A stretch of 20,553 nucleotides of DNA from an uncultured Clostridia bacterium (GTDB lineage: Bacteria; Bacillota; Clostridia; Oscillospirales; CAG-272). The stretch spans positions 1 to 20,553 of the forward strand of contig CAJGEA010000016.1 in assembly GCA_904502015.1 (NCBI GenBank), given 5' to 3'. Shown in pieces: positions 1-7,201 of this stretch; within the stretch, counting starts at the first letter, position 1, and each line of letters starts with the position of its first letter. A program made the translations under genes and the position numbers. Below the pieces are notes generated by a model. That model was not told where the DNA came from. It saw only the letters and a list, made by a program, of their open reading frames with translations, and searched no databases.

Positions 1-13
1 AGGCGGTGTCCAT
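1..13 (-). CDS. 5' end of an unidentified gene running out of the window
   Basis: Only the start codon and three further codons (Met-Asp-Thr-Ala) are inside the window, so no function can be given. The start is supported by a strong Shine-Dalgarno sequence on the minus strand (AAGGAAGG, about 20-27) five bases upstream of the ATG at 11-13. It lies downstream of, and in the same direction as, the kinase-STAND gene that ends at 181, so it may be a third member of that locus. The 167-base gap carries an extended -10 element and inverted repeats, which suggests separate or additional control. Confidence 0.45.
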
Positions 14-79
14 AGTGACCTTCCTTTGTGAATTGTTGTTGTAGCAAACTCAATTCTACCACGGATTTGTCACTATGGA
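9..79. repeat. 11-bp perfect inverted repeat flanking the promoter and start codon
   Basis: TCCATAGTGAC at 9-19 is the exact reverse complement of GTCACTATGGA at 69-79. A nested GAATTG/CAATTC pair lies at 30-35 and 51-56. One arm covers the start codon of the gene beginning at 13 and the other lies just upstream of its -10 element. The arrangement suits two operator half-sites for a dimeric autorepressor. The upstream arm would lie outside a transcript from the local promoter, so an RNA hairpin is less likely unless transcription reads through from the kinase gene. Confidence 0.5.
53..61 (-). promoter_or_regulatory. extended -10 promoter for the gene starting at base 13
   Basis: Reading the minus strand, TGG-TAGAAT (TAGAAT at 53-58) matches an extended -10 element. 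No good -35 hexamer is seen at 16-18 bases. Transcription would begin near base 46, giving a leader of about 30 bases that includes the AAGGAAGG ribosome binding site. Confidence 0.4.
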
Positions 80-99
80 TATTCTTTTTTGAAAACTTT

Positions 100-114
100 T
101 ACCCTATCGGGTAT
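100..114. promoter_or_regulatory. palindromic operator-like site TACCC-TATC-GGGTA
   Basis: A short perfect dyad (ACCC/GGGT arms, T and A flanks, four-base centre) lies in the gap between the kinase-STAND gene and the gene starting at 13. Dyads of this size are typical of XRE/HipB-type repressor operators. No regulator binding it can be identified inside the window, so this is a candidate only. Confidence 0.3.
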
Positions 115-121
115 TGCAACT

Positions 122-160
122 TCATTTTACAACGCGCGAAATTTTTATGGCTTTATTCAT
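122..160 (-). CDS. possible 12-residue leader peptide ORF
   Basis: ATG at 158-160 begins MNKAIKISRVVK followed by TGA. An AGGAG ribosome binding site lies seven bases upstream, and the start is 20 bases after the kinase-STAND stop codon. The peptide is basic and resembles nothing recognised. The good site and position after a stop suggest possible coupled translation, but an ORF this short can arise by chance. Confidence 0.2.
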   Translation of the reverse strand: MNKAIKISRVVK

Positions 161-180
161 TTGATTACTCCTAAATGCGC

Positions 181-3171
181 CTAATTCTTTTTTTGTAATT
201 CACAAAGCCTTTTCTCCGCCTCAAGCTTGTCCATATAATCATTCATTAGCAAAACATTCCATATATGGATAGCGGATTTATAATTCTCCATAGATTGGGA
301 GTATCTCTTCGTTTGTTCAAAGCAAAGCCCCAACCTAAAATATGATATTGCCGTCCGCTGATGTTCCTCTCCAAAAATCTTTTTTCGGATTTCTAATGCT
401 CGGAGAAGATATTCCTCTGCTTTATCAAATTCGTTGAAGAATAAATATGTCATTCCCAACGAACTATATGATTGAGCAATAGAAGGATGATTTTCGTTCA
501 ATTTTAGCAAACGCATCGAGAGAGCCTTTTCGCCGTGATATATCGATAGTTCCACATTCTGTGAATCACGATATGCAACACTCAATGCATAATGAACTGT
601 TGCACAATTCAAACTGTCTGCGCCATATTCAAGCTGTTTCCTGATTAAACAATCTTGTAGAACTTCAATAGCTTTGTCATACTGTTTCATGCGTGAATAC
701 AAATCGCCTAAATGAAGTTTGCAGTTTAAGACAGTTTTTGTGTTTTCATCATACGCTTCCATGAAGTATTGTTCAACTTGCAAATAGGTCTTCTCACTTT
801 CCAGATATTTTTCTTGCCAAGCGAGAATATGACCGAGTTCAAATAAAGTAAGCATATACTGATCACTGAGGTTTCCATATATAGATTCTCTGATTTTCAA
901 AGCTATTTGCACGTGCTTTTCCGCTTTCGAAAAACTGCCAACCTTTTTGTATAATTTTGCTAAATACAAATGCGATGTAGCAACATCTCCACTATTTTCG
1001 CCAAACAACTCTAATCTGATTGACAACGCTTTTTTATAGTAACGCTCGATGTTTATAGGAATCTCGTAATGTTCTATTCGAGTGCTAACTTTACGCAGAA
1101 AGTCTGCTGCGCTTTCTGAACGGAAATTATACTTATCAATCAGTAGGAGAGAGTGCTTAAATATATCTACAACGTAGTATTTGTTTGCAATTTTATTATC
1201 ATTCCAAAACTTAATCATAGACACATTATATACATATTTTGATGTCAATGATTCCATATTATCTAACGCATGAAAAATCAGTTCACTAAGCAACGGATGG
1301 ACTGAAATATAATCTTTTTCCTTATCCCATCTTGCCCAACCTTCCATAGTAAGATTGTTTATGGTATCAAACCCCTCAATCTCACACCATTCGCAGAACA
1401 ACTCCGCAGAAATGCCGGTATGAGGGATGAGGGAAAGATTGGCAAGAACATATTTTTCATCCTCGTCAAGCTCAGAAAGGTCGAACAACGTCTGAATGTG
1501 ATCGAACGTACTTTTCGGTGTTAAATCGTCGTCTTTGCTTGTGCGCACCTTTTCTTTGCCGCTTTCACTGATACCGCCATCCTTTAATTTTGCAAGCATC
1601 TTTTCCGGCTTAATGCGTCCTGCCATCATTTGCTTTGCAAGAAGTTCAACAGTCATAGTGTGTCCGCAGACAATTTTGATTATTTCATCTACACATTTGC
1701 GGTCATCTTCTGAAAGGGGCTTTTTATAATACTCGTTAAATACTGAAAAAGGGTCTGATAACACGTCGATGTCTATTTGACTATTGGAATATACGTCTGA
1801 ATAATCCGCTCTCGTAGTAACAAGCATTTTGCACCCAAGGCCGAGCAGTTTATAAAGATTATCGTCATCCTTCGCATCAAGGTTGTCGACTATAATCAGC
1901 GTTCGCTTATCGCACAACTCACCCAGTTTTCGCATTTTACGCGCAAAATATTCGTCCGGCTTTTCTTCAGGATACTGCGAAAAGTTATAGATCGGCACAT
2001 AATTATCATCCGAAATCATCATCTGGACGCCATGAACGAACGGTGCAAAAATAATTGCATCGTATTCGCTCTCGTATGTCTTCGCATAATGCTTTGCAAG
2101 CTCGCTCTTGCCTATACCCCCGATACCGCTTAAAAAGATGGTGTCGGTTTCTTTGAATTTCTCTTGGATCGCTTGTATTTCCACATCGCGTCCTGTGAAA
2201 AATCCCGACAGCGAGGGCAAGCTCGTTTTTAAAAACGGCACTTCCGGGTTTGCCAAATTAATAATCTTATCAAGCTGTTCAATCAACTCACCAGCCGTCT
2301 GATAACGTCTTGAAGGAACGGCACAGAGTGTATGCCTAAAAAGCTCCTTGATCAAAGGAACAACTTTGGGATTTACATTCTTGAAAATATCAGCGTTATA
2401 GTCAATATCATACTCCGCAAAACTGCGGCGTTCGGTTTGCGTCGAGTGTCTGCCGAAAATCTTTGTAAAGATAATTTCTCCGATAGAGAATAGGTCTGTT
2501 GCTTCGCAAATAGAATTACGTCTATACGGCAAAAGCTGTTCGGGTGCTGCCCAATCTTTTGTATAAGAAAGCGCAGGAGCGGTCATTTTGTTGCTTTTCT
2601 CAATTACACTGTCAAAATCAAACAGCATAACGTCTTCAACCGTTTCGTTCTCGGGGCGCACAAGAATATTGTCGGGCTTAATATCGAGATGCAATAATCC
2701 CTCATCGTGATAATATCCGATAACTTGCGCCAGCGTTCTCATACGAAGCATCAAGTTGTGGAGAGTTTCGTTTTCGACCTTGCTATAGGTGCGACCAGCG
2801 AAAACGGTCATGTCGATGTATTCCGTTCCGTTGCCGTAGAAATATCCCTGTACGTTCGAGGTGAAATTCTTCAAATTCTCGGAAAGGCGAACTTCTTTTT
2901 GTCTTTCGTTGCCACTACGGAAACGTTCAATACCTTCATTGAATTTGTCCTGCAAATGCGGAGGCACGATAATAGTGTTATCCTCATCTCGGACAAGATT
3001 AAGATTGCGAGGATAGTACTCCTTCAACAAATGCTCGGTCTTATCCTCACAAACCGCATGATACACTACACAAGACGCACCGCTACCGATGTGCGCCTTA
3101 ATATGAAATTTGACACTGCTGCCATCTTCACGGCAGAGAGTAACGTTATCTTTTAATAAAATTCTGCTCAT
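181..3171 (-). CDS. Ser/Thr protein kinase - NB-ARC (STAND) ATPase - TPR fusion, putative immune sensor
   Basis: A 996-aa predicted cytoplasmic protein with three modules. Residues 1-300 form a eukaryotic-like kinase: glycine loop GSGASCVV (from residue 29), Lys in LLKEYY, catalytic loop HLDIKPDN (161-168), DFD instead of DFG (185-187) and an APE motif. Residues 325-600 form a STAND/NB-ARC module: FTGR entry motif, Walker A GIGGIGKS (349-356), Walker B LIIVDNLD, sensor TTR. From about 700 to the end are roughly six TPR units of the kinesin-light-chain/TPR_12 type. The start is the second of two close ATGs (3171, not 3177), because AGGAGG at 3179-3184 is seven bases from it but only one base from the first. 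In the family, TPR sensors detect a ligand and the NTPase switches the effector; here the N-terminal effector would be the kinase. A phage-defence role is inferred. AT-rich compared with the core genes, so probably acquired. Confidence 0.88.
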   Translation of the reverse strand: MSRILLKDNVTLCREDGSSVKFHIKAHIGSGASCVVYHAVCEDKTEHLLKEYYPRNLNLVRDEDNTIIVPPHLQDKFNEGIERFRSGNERQKEVRLSENLKNFTSNVQGYFYGNGTEYIDMTVFAGRTYSKVENETLHNLMLRMRTLAQVIGYYHDEGLLHLDIKPDNILVRPENETVEDVMLFDFDSVIEKSNKMTAPALSYTKDWAAPEQLLPYRRNSICEATDLFSIGEIIFTKIFGRHSTQTERRSFAEYDIDYNADIFKNVNPKVVPLIKELFRHTLCAVPSRRYQTAGELIEQLDKIINLANPEVPFLKTSLPSLSGFFTGRDVEIQAIQEKFKETDTIFLSGIGGIGKSELAKHYAKTYESEYDAIIFAPFVHGVQMMISDDNYVPIYNFSQYPEEKPDEYFARKMRKLGELCDKRTLIIVDNLDAKDDDNLYKLLGLGCKMLVTTRADYSDVYSNSQIDIDVLSDPFSVFNEYYKKPLSEDDRKCVDEIIKIVCGHTMTVELLAKQMMAGRIKPEKMLAKLKDGGISESGKEKVRTSKDDDLTPKSTFDHIQTLFDLSELDEDEKYVLANLSLIPHTGISAELFCEWCEIEGFDTINNLTMEGWARWDKEKDYISVHPLLSELIFHALDNMESLTSKYVYNVSMIKFWNDNKIANKYYVVDIFKHSLLLIDKYNFRSESAADFLRKVSTRIEHYEIPINIERYYKKALSIRLELFGENSGDVATSHLYLAKLYKKVGSFSKAEKHVQIALKIRESIYGNLSDQYMLTLFELGHILAWQEKYLESEKTYLQVEQYFMEAYDENTKTVLNCKLHLGDLYSRMKQYDKAIEVLQDCLIRKQLEYGADSLNCATVHYALSVAYRDSQNVELSIYHGEKALSMRLLKLNENHPSIAQSYSSLGMTYLFFNEFDKAEEYLLRALEIRKKIFGEEHQRTAISYFRLGLCFEQTKRYSQSMENYKSAIHIWNVLLMNDYMDKLEAEKRLCELQKKN

Positions 3172-3192
3172 AGTCATTCCTCCTGTGCCATT

Positions 3193-3201
3193 AGTATATC
3201 A
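3193..3201 (-). promoter_or_regulatory. possible extended -10 promoter for the kinase-STAND gene
   Basis: In the 58-base gap between the two operon genes the minus strand has TGA-TATACT (TATACT at 3193-3198), an extended -10 element. A TTTACA hexamer lies 19 bases upstream, which is slightly long. It could give the kinase gene a second, independent transcript with a leader of about 15 bases. Confidence 0.35.
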
Positions 3202-3229
3202 TGTCACAATATCGGATTGTAAAAATCGT

Positions 3230-4411
3230 TTATTTTTTCGTTTCCTTGTAAGTATCCTCATCATCTAAATAGAATATATCGATGACATTCTTAAACTCGT
3301 CGAGTGGATTGGTGGCGCCGTATGCACAATATCCGAACAGCCAATCATAAGGATTGCGCCAATAAAGTTGAACATATCCGCACTCAGCCAACAGCTCGTT
3401 CGTTTCATCCACGAACTCATAGAAAAGACCGTTCTCAAGGTCTTCTGCCTTGTGAATTAATGCATCAGCAAAGAAACTATAGAATTTCAGTATAATTAAC
3501 GCTTTTCTGATAGTATCAAAAGAAGCCTTGCCGTCCTCAATTTGCTTGAATTGTTCGCGCTGCGGAAAGTTCTTTCTAATTAATTCGGGAAGCTTTGATT
3601 TACTGATGGACTGTTTATAGAGCTTTTCACCATTGACCGTTTCTCTTGCATAATATCCAGTGATAACGGTCAAAAGCTCATCTACGTTTTCAACGGAGAT
3701 ATCCCCGCTATGAAGCAGTTTGTATTCTTTTTTGGCAAGACCCTTGCATTCTTCAATAAGCTCTTTAATTTTGTTAGTCGCCGTTTGACTTTGAACGGTA
3801 AATCCCGAACGATTATTGATAAGATATTTTACGAGGTCATCTTCGGTGTTAATCAAGGAAATGTCATATCCTATTTGCTCAGTAACTTGTTCTGCATCGT
3901 CGTTTTCAACCTCCGGTGCAGATTCGATCTTTTCAATCATTCTTTGAGCTTCAGCATACGATAATCCATTATTCATACAAAAGAAATAAACTGCTTCGTG
4001 TATATTCTTGTAGTTAAATGGACGTTCAAGATACGCTTTCAAAAAGAATTCTTTTGTTTCTTGTGCGTTCAATCCAAGTGCAAAGCAAAGTATATATACA
4101 TTTTCACGTCCTGATTGATTGGCGGCAGGAGGAGCTTTCTTCAGCCAATTCTTAACGGTATTAAGACTGCTGAGAGGAGCATTTCTTTCTTCTCCCAGCC
4201 TTACAATAAATTTGCCTAATGCATCGGCGTTCGATTTATCCCCCTCAAATCCGTTCCTTTGAGCATAGGCATATGCATAATCGCGAAATGTTGTTACGAT
4301 ATCGAGGGATTCAATATACTCCTTTCCGGGAACGTCACAGTAATTAAACTCAAAATTTGCGAAAGCATCTTCAGCAAGCTGTGTCGCATAGTTGTTTTCA
4401 TATTCCATCAT
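3230..4411 (-). CDS. conserved hypothetical protein with HTH-like N-terminal region, first gene of the kinase-STAND operon
   Basis: 393 aa, no signal peptide or membrane segment seen. Around residues 75-140 the pattern SLNTVKNWL...RENVYILCFALGLNAQET...FF...RPFN resembles the layout of Cro/CI-type HTH proteins (recognition-helix-like TVKNWL followed by the 'CFALGL' helix), so DNA binding or an adaptor role is possible. The C-terminal half is helical and charged and is not recognised. The start is placed at ATG 4411, because GGAGGG lies seven bases upstream; the ATG at 4435 has no such site. It is the promoter-proximal gene, 58 bases ahead of the kinase gene, so the two are probably co-expressed. 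Function unknown: regulator, kinase substrate or trigger-binding partner are all open. AT-rich like its neighbour. Confidence 0.8.
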   Translation of the reverse strand: MMEYENNYATQLAEDAFANFEFNYCDVPGKEYIESLDIVTTFRDYAYAYAQRNGFEGDKSNADALGKFIVRLGEERNAPLSSLNTVKNWLKKAPPAANQSGRENVYILCFALGLNAQETKEFFLKAYLERPFNYKNIHEAVYFFCMNNGLSYAEAQRMIEKIESAPEVENDDAEQVTEQIGYDISLINTEDDLVKYLINNRSGFTVQSQTATNKIKELIEECKGLAKKEYKLLHSGDISVENVDELLTVITGYYARETVNGEKLYKQSISKSKLPELIRKNFPQREQFKQIEDGKASFDTIRKALIILKFYSFFADALIHKAEDLENGLFYEFVDETNELLAECGYVQLYWRNPYDWLFGYCAYGATNPLDEFKNVIDIFYLDDEDTYKETKK

Positions 4412-4483
4412 CAATCTACCCTCCGTGATAGCCATTCTGTGTTGTTCTGGTGCATATTTTCCAAGGCAATCTTATACATAAAA

Positions 4484-4512
4484 ATTATACTACTTCTCCT
4501 TGGCTTTGTCAA
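4484..4512 (-). promoter_or_regulatory. consensus sigma-A promoter of the kinase-STAND operon
   Basis: On the minus strand TTGACA (4507-4512) and TATAAT (4484-4489) are both perfect and separated by exactly 17 bases. Transcription would start near 4477, leaving a leader of about 65 bases before the ATG at 4411. The perfect consensus predicts strong constitutive expression unless repressed. Confidence 0.85.
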
Positions 4513-4551
4513 TGAGAAACACAGACAAAAAGAGAGTGGTGTTTTGATTGT

Positions 4552-4709
4552 ATCAGAACGCCGCCTCCGTCAAGGGAAAAAAGTATCGCTGAAAATTCGC
4601 AGAGCCAACTTGGCCGGTAGGGTGATCTACTAGACAAGTCGGCCCTTTTGCCGTGATACGGGTGCAATACTTTTTCGGGAATCCCTTGACGGGGGCAGTG
4701 GGTTCTGAT
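4552..4709. repeat. long imperfect inverted repeat upstream of the recombinase module
   Basis: Three paired arms in nested order: ATCAGAAC 4552-4559 with GTTCTGAT 4702-4709; CCGTCAAGGGA 4567-4577 with TCCCTTGACGG 4682-4692; AAAAAGTAT 4578-4586 with ATACTTTTT 4667-4675. The 80-base centre has further small pairings (GGCCG 4612-4616 with CGGCC 4640-4644). It lies 40 bases upstream of the minus-strand operon promoter and about 250 bases before the SHOCT-like ORF. It may be a mobile-element end, a structured RNA or a recombination/transfer site. Apart from this repeat and the promoter near 4830, the 450-base gap from 4513 to 4963 shows nothing else supportable. Confidence 0.75.
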
Positions 4710-4829
4710 GGTGTGGGGGTGTAAGATCTGGTAAAGGACGGATACGGAAAAGTACGGATTCGTTTGGGTTTTGTATAGGAAAATGGGAAAACTGTCCGGG
4801 TTTATACCAAAATTGTGGGGTAAAGTTTC

Positions 4830-4859
4830 TTGTCGCGCTACGGGAATGTATGCTATACT
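4830..4859 (+). promoter_or_regulatory. extended -10 promoter for the SHOCT-like ORF
   Basis: TTGTCG (4830-4835), 18-base spacer, TATACT (4854-4859) preceded by TGC, an extended -10. The start would fall near 4866, about 100 bases before the ATG at 4964. Confidence 0.5.
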
Positions 4860-4963
4860 GACATCACGAAAGCGAGACGCGGGCAGACACCGATATATTT
4901 CCAAGCAAGAGAATAATTGCCCCTACCGCGACGGACAATAGGTAGCAGAAAGGAGAGACCCGA

Positions 4964-5140
4964 ATGAGGAACCGTATATCCGACGGTGAGCATGAGCGGC
5001 GCACGGCCGAAGACATATGGCTGAATTACTTCAATCGGTATCTCCGGGAGACGGGAGCGATCAGCGACAAGGAATTCACCCGTATGACCGAGCTCATTGC
5101 TGCCCGATCGCGCAAGCAAGCCCCAAAAAGAGAACGTTAG
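4964..5140 (+). CDS. small SHOCT-like protein of recombinase elements
   Basis: 58 aa, starting MRNRISDGEHE, with a core IWLNYFNRYLRETGAISDKE followed by FTRMTELIAARS and a basic tail. The pattern 'NYFNxYLxxxGxISxxEFxxMxxLI' matches the short C-terminal-type SHOCT helix pair seen in small proteins beside clostridial serine recombinases. AGGAG at 4951-4955 is eight bases from the ATG. A promoter lies about 100 bases upstream and a strong terminator immediately follows the stop codon, so it is a self-contained unit. Role unknown; a recombination-directionality or regulatory helper is possible but unproven. Confidence 0.75.
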   Translation: MRNRISDGEHERRTAEDIWLNYFNRYLRETGAISDKEFTRMTELIAARSRKQAPKRER

Positions 5141-5182
5141 AGCGGTTGCCCTTTGCCGACACGGCAGAGGGCGGCCGCTTTT
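5141..5182 (+). terminator. rho-independent terminator after the SHOCT-like ORF
   Basis: An 18-base stem (5141-5158 with 5162-5179) pairs completely if three G-U wobbles are allowed, with an ACA loop and a short T run. It begins at the base after the TAG stop codon. It should separate the small ORF from the recombinase gene. Confidence 0.8.
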
Positions 5183-5223
5183 GACGATAAGTACGCGCAA
5201 ATACCAAGCAAAGGAGGATGCAT

Positions 5224-5298
5224 ATGGAAAAACTTACCGCGGCGCAAGCAATTGCGACGGGCACGCGATTGTGCTATAATGTAATCAAAGGGTCATGA
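5224..5298 (+). CDS. possible 24-residue peptide ORF before the recombinase
   Basis: ATG at 5224 follows an excellent AAGGAGG (5211-5217) with six bases spacing and reads MEKLTAAQAIATGTRL plus eight more residues before TGA at 5296. It ends 28 bases before the recombinase ATG. The strong ribosome binding site argues for real translation, yet the recombinase promoter lies inside the ORF, so it would be read only from an upstream transcript passing the terminator. It could be a leader peptide or the remnant 5' end of a lost gene. Confidence 0.35.
   Translation: MEKLTAAQAIATGTRLCYNVIKGS
5252..5280 (+). promoter_or_regulatory. promoter of the serine recombinase gene
   Basis: TTGCGA (5252-5257), 17-base spacer, TATAAT (5275-5280) preceded by TGC, giving an extended -10. 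Transcription would start near 5287, about 40 bases before the recombinase ATG. It shares the TGC-TATAnT form with the promoter of the small SHOCT-like ORF. Confidence 0.65.
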
Positions 5299-5326
5299 TA
5301 CAACGAACCACAGAAAGGATTCAGCC

Positions 5327-7024
5327 ATGGATATACTGAACATACGCGCTGAGATGCGCACCACCTCCATTTACGACATTCCCATGCGGGTCACCTATTA
5401 CGCCCGCGTATCGTCCGATAGCGACGAGCAGCTTAACTCTCTGGACAATCAGGTGTCCTACTACGAAAGCTTTATCAAGAAGAACCGCGCCTGGACCTTC
5501 GTGCCCGGCTACGTGGACGAGGGGCTTTCGGGCATATCCACTAAGAAGCGCAAGCACTTCAACGAAATGATTTCGGATGCCAAGGAGGGGGTTTTCGACC
5601 TCATTATCACCAAGGAGATCTCCCGATTTGCCCGCAACACGCTGGACTCTCTGCAGTTTACCCGCCAACTCCTCGTTTACGGCGTGGGTGTATTCTTCCA
5701 GAACGACAATATCAACACGCTGGACGAGGATGCCGAGCTGCGCCTCACCATCATGTCCTCCATCGCGCAGGATGAGCTTCGCAAGCTCTCCTCCCGCGTG
5801 AAATTCGGGCATCAGCAGGCCATCAAGTCGAGCGTCGTTTTGGGCAACAGCCGCATCTTCGGCTACAAAAAGGAGGACAAGCGACTGGTCATTGACGAGA
5901 GTCAAGCCCCCATGGTGCGCGATCTGTTCCGCCTCTACGCCACAGGAGAATACAGCATGAAGCAGCTTGAGGTGCTGTTCTACGAGCAGGGCTACCGCAA
6001 CTACAACGGCAACAAGATCGCGCACAACACCATGTCAGGCATCATATCCAACCCCAAATACAAGGGGTACTACGTGGGCAACAAGGTTCGGATCGTGGAC
6101 ATGTTCACCAAGAAACAAAAGTTTCTGCCGCCCGAGGAATGGGTCATGTTCAAGGACGAGAGCGGCGAGATCGTCCCTGCTATCGTATCCGAGGAGATAT
6201 GGGACAAGGCCAACGAGGTACTTCAGCGGCGCAGTGAGGACGTAAAGGCTCGCCAAGGGGTGTGCAACCACGCCAACCTCCTCACGGGCAAGCTCTACTG
6301 CACCCACTGCGGAGCGCCCTACTACCGCCGAGAATCCAAGAGCAAGGACGGCACGGTGAACTCCAAATGGGTCTGCTCGGGAAAGATCAACAACGGAGCG
6401 GACGCCTGCCCGTCCTTCCCGATTTACGAGGACGAGATCAAGCCCATTCTCTTTGAGGTCTTCAGCGAGACGCGGGTGGACGTGGAGGCCTTGCTGGAAA
6501 GCTACGTGGAGATGTTCCGATCCATGGAGACCGATACCGAGACCGCCGAGCGCATCGAGGAGCAAAAGCGGATTGTGGAAATGGCCGACCAAAAGAAGAA
6601 CAAGCTCCTTGAGCTGGTCACGACGGGAGTCATCACAACCGCCAATTTCAGATCCATGACCGCCACCTGCGACAAGGAGGTCGAGAAGGCGCGAAAGACC
6701 CTCGCCGCGCTGGAGGAGCAGCTCTTCAACAAGGAGGAGGCGCGCCGGCATATGAACGACATCCGAGCCCGTCTGGAGGCGGCAGTGAGGGATGCCGCCA
6801 CGGGTCTGATCACCCCCGCATTCGTGGCAGAGTATATCGATAAGATCACGGTCACATCCACGGGACATGATTTAGCGAACCTTGAAATCAAGCTATTTAC
6901 GGGAAAAACCACCCGAAAATGGCTTGAAAAGATCCATTTTGGCCACTTGAGTCGTACGGGTCACATGTCTAAGAAGATGATCCAGTCTTACGAGACCAAC
7001 ATGAGCCAGAACCAGGGTCAGTAA
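5327..7024 (+). CDS. large serine recombinase (integrase of a mobile element)
   Basis: 565 aa. Catalyses site-specific DNA integration and excision through a covalent serine-DNA link. Residues 21-160 form the resolvase catalytic domain, with YYARVSS (Ser29 the likely nucleophile), VDEGLSG and KEISRFARN. The PF07508-type recombinase domain lies at about 185-265 (FGYKKEDKRL, TMSGIISNPKYKG). A zinc ribbon follows with CTHC at about 324 and later CSG and ACP cysteines, and then a charged coiled coil from about 385 to 470. The length and domain order match transposon/ICE recombinases of clostridia (TndX/TnpX type). AAGGA precedes the ATG. No other transfer gene is in the window, so this may be the integrase end of a larger element or a small integrable one. 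Visibly GC-richer than the cargo operon to its left. Confidence 0.93.
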   Translation: MDILNIRAEMRTTSIYDIPMRVTYYARVSSDSDEQLNSLDNQVSYYESFIKKNRAWTFVPGYVDEGLSGISTKKRKHFNEMISDAKEGVFDLIITKEISRFARNTLDSLQFTRQLLVYGVGVFFQNDNINTLDEDAELRLTIMSSIAQDELRKLSSRVKFGHQQAIKSSVVLGNSRIFGYKKEDKRLVIDESQAPMVRDLFRLYATGEYSMKQLEVLFYEQGYRNYNGNKIAHNTMSGIISNPKYKGYYVGNKVRIVDMFTKKQKFLPPEEWVMFKDESGEIVPAIVSEEIWDKANEVLQRRSEDVKARQGVCNHANLLTGKLYCTHCGAPYYRRESKSKDGTVNSKWVCSGKINNGADACPSFPIYEDEIKPILFEVFSETRVDVEALLESYVEMFRSMETDTETAERIEEQKRIVEMADQKKNKLLELVTTGVITTANFRSMTATCDKEVEKARKTLAALEEQLFNKEEARRHMNDIRARLEAAVRDAATGLITPAFVAEYIDKITVTSTGHDLANLEIKLFTGKTTRKWLEKIHFGHLSRTGHMSKKMIQSYETNMSQNQGQ

Positions 7025-7069
7025 TCAAAAATGATTGACCGATTTCACGGCGCGCGGTGATACACCGCC
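7016..7069. repeat. two small hairpins at the recombinase stop codon
   Basis: GGTCA/ATCA at 7016-7020 and 7024-7027 pair with TGAT/TGACC at 7032-7040, with the stop codon in the bulge. A second hairpin, GCGGTG-ATA-CACCGC, occupies 7054-7068. They may be part of the element end or simply stabilise the message 3' end. Confidence 0.45.
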
Positions 7070-7083
7070 CTGCGGAATCCGAG

Positions 7084-7112
7084 AAAGCCATCGCCCGAGG
7101 GCGGTGGCTTTT
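7084..7112 (+). terminator. rho-independent terminator after the recombinase
   Basis: A GC-rich 13-base stem with one wobble (AAAGCCATCGCC 7084-7095 opposite GGCGGTGGCTTT) is followed by TTTT and, soon after, a second run of Ts. It ends recombinase transcription before the methyltransferase promoter. Confidence 0.75.
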
Positions 7113-7153
7113 GGCTTTTTTTGGATATACGGATCAAAAAAAAGCACCCGAAT

Positions 7154-7175
7154 GTCATACAAAAGTCATACAAAA
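7154..7175. repeat. tandem 11-bp direct repeat GTCATACAAAA x2
   Basis: Two perfect adjacent copies (7154-7164, 7165-7175) lie between the recombinase terminator and the -35 of the methyltransferase promoter. They could be a regulator-binding pair for that promoter, or mark the boundary between mobile element and chromosome. Neither is proved by the sequence. Confidence 0.55.
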
Positions 7176-7201
7176 GCCTCGTAAAATTGCCGATTTACAA
7201 A

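Noticed and set aside
4710..4829. Possible oriT or attachment site in the short ACGGATACGG/TACGGATTCG stretch
   Set aside because: Only weak short direct repeats are visible and no relaxase gene is in the window, so no site can be supported.
4509..5200. Minus-strand open frames in the recombinase control region
   Set aside because: One is a translation of the long inverted repeat and the other is antisense to the SHOCT-like ORF; neither has a ribosome binding site, and both cross promoter and terminator signals.
5321..6868. Minus-strand open frames opposite the recombinase
   Set aside because: Compositional shadows of the recombinase; no ribosome binding site or recognisable motif.
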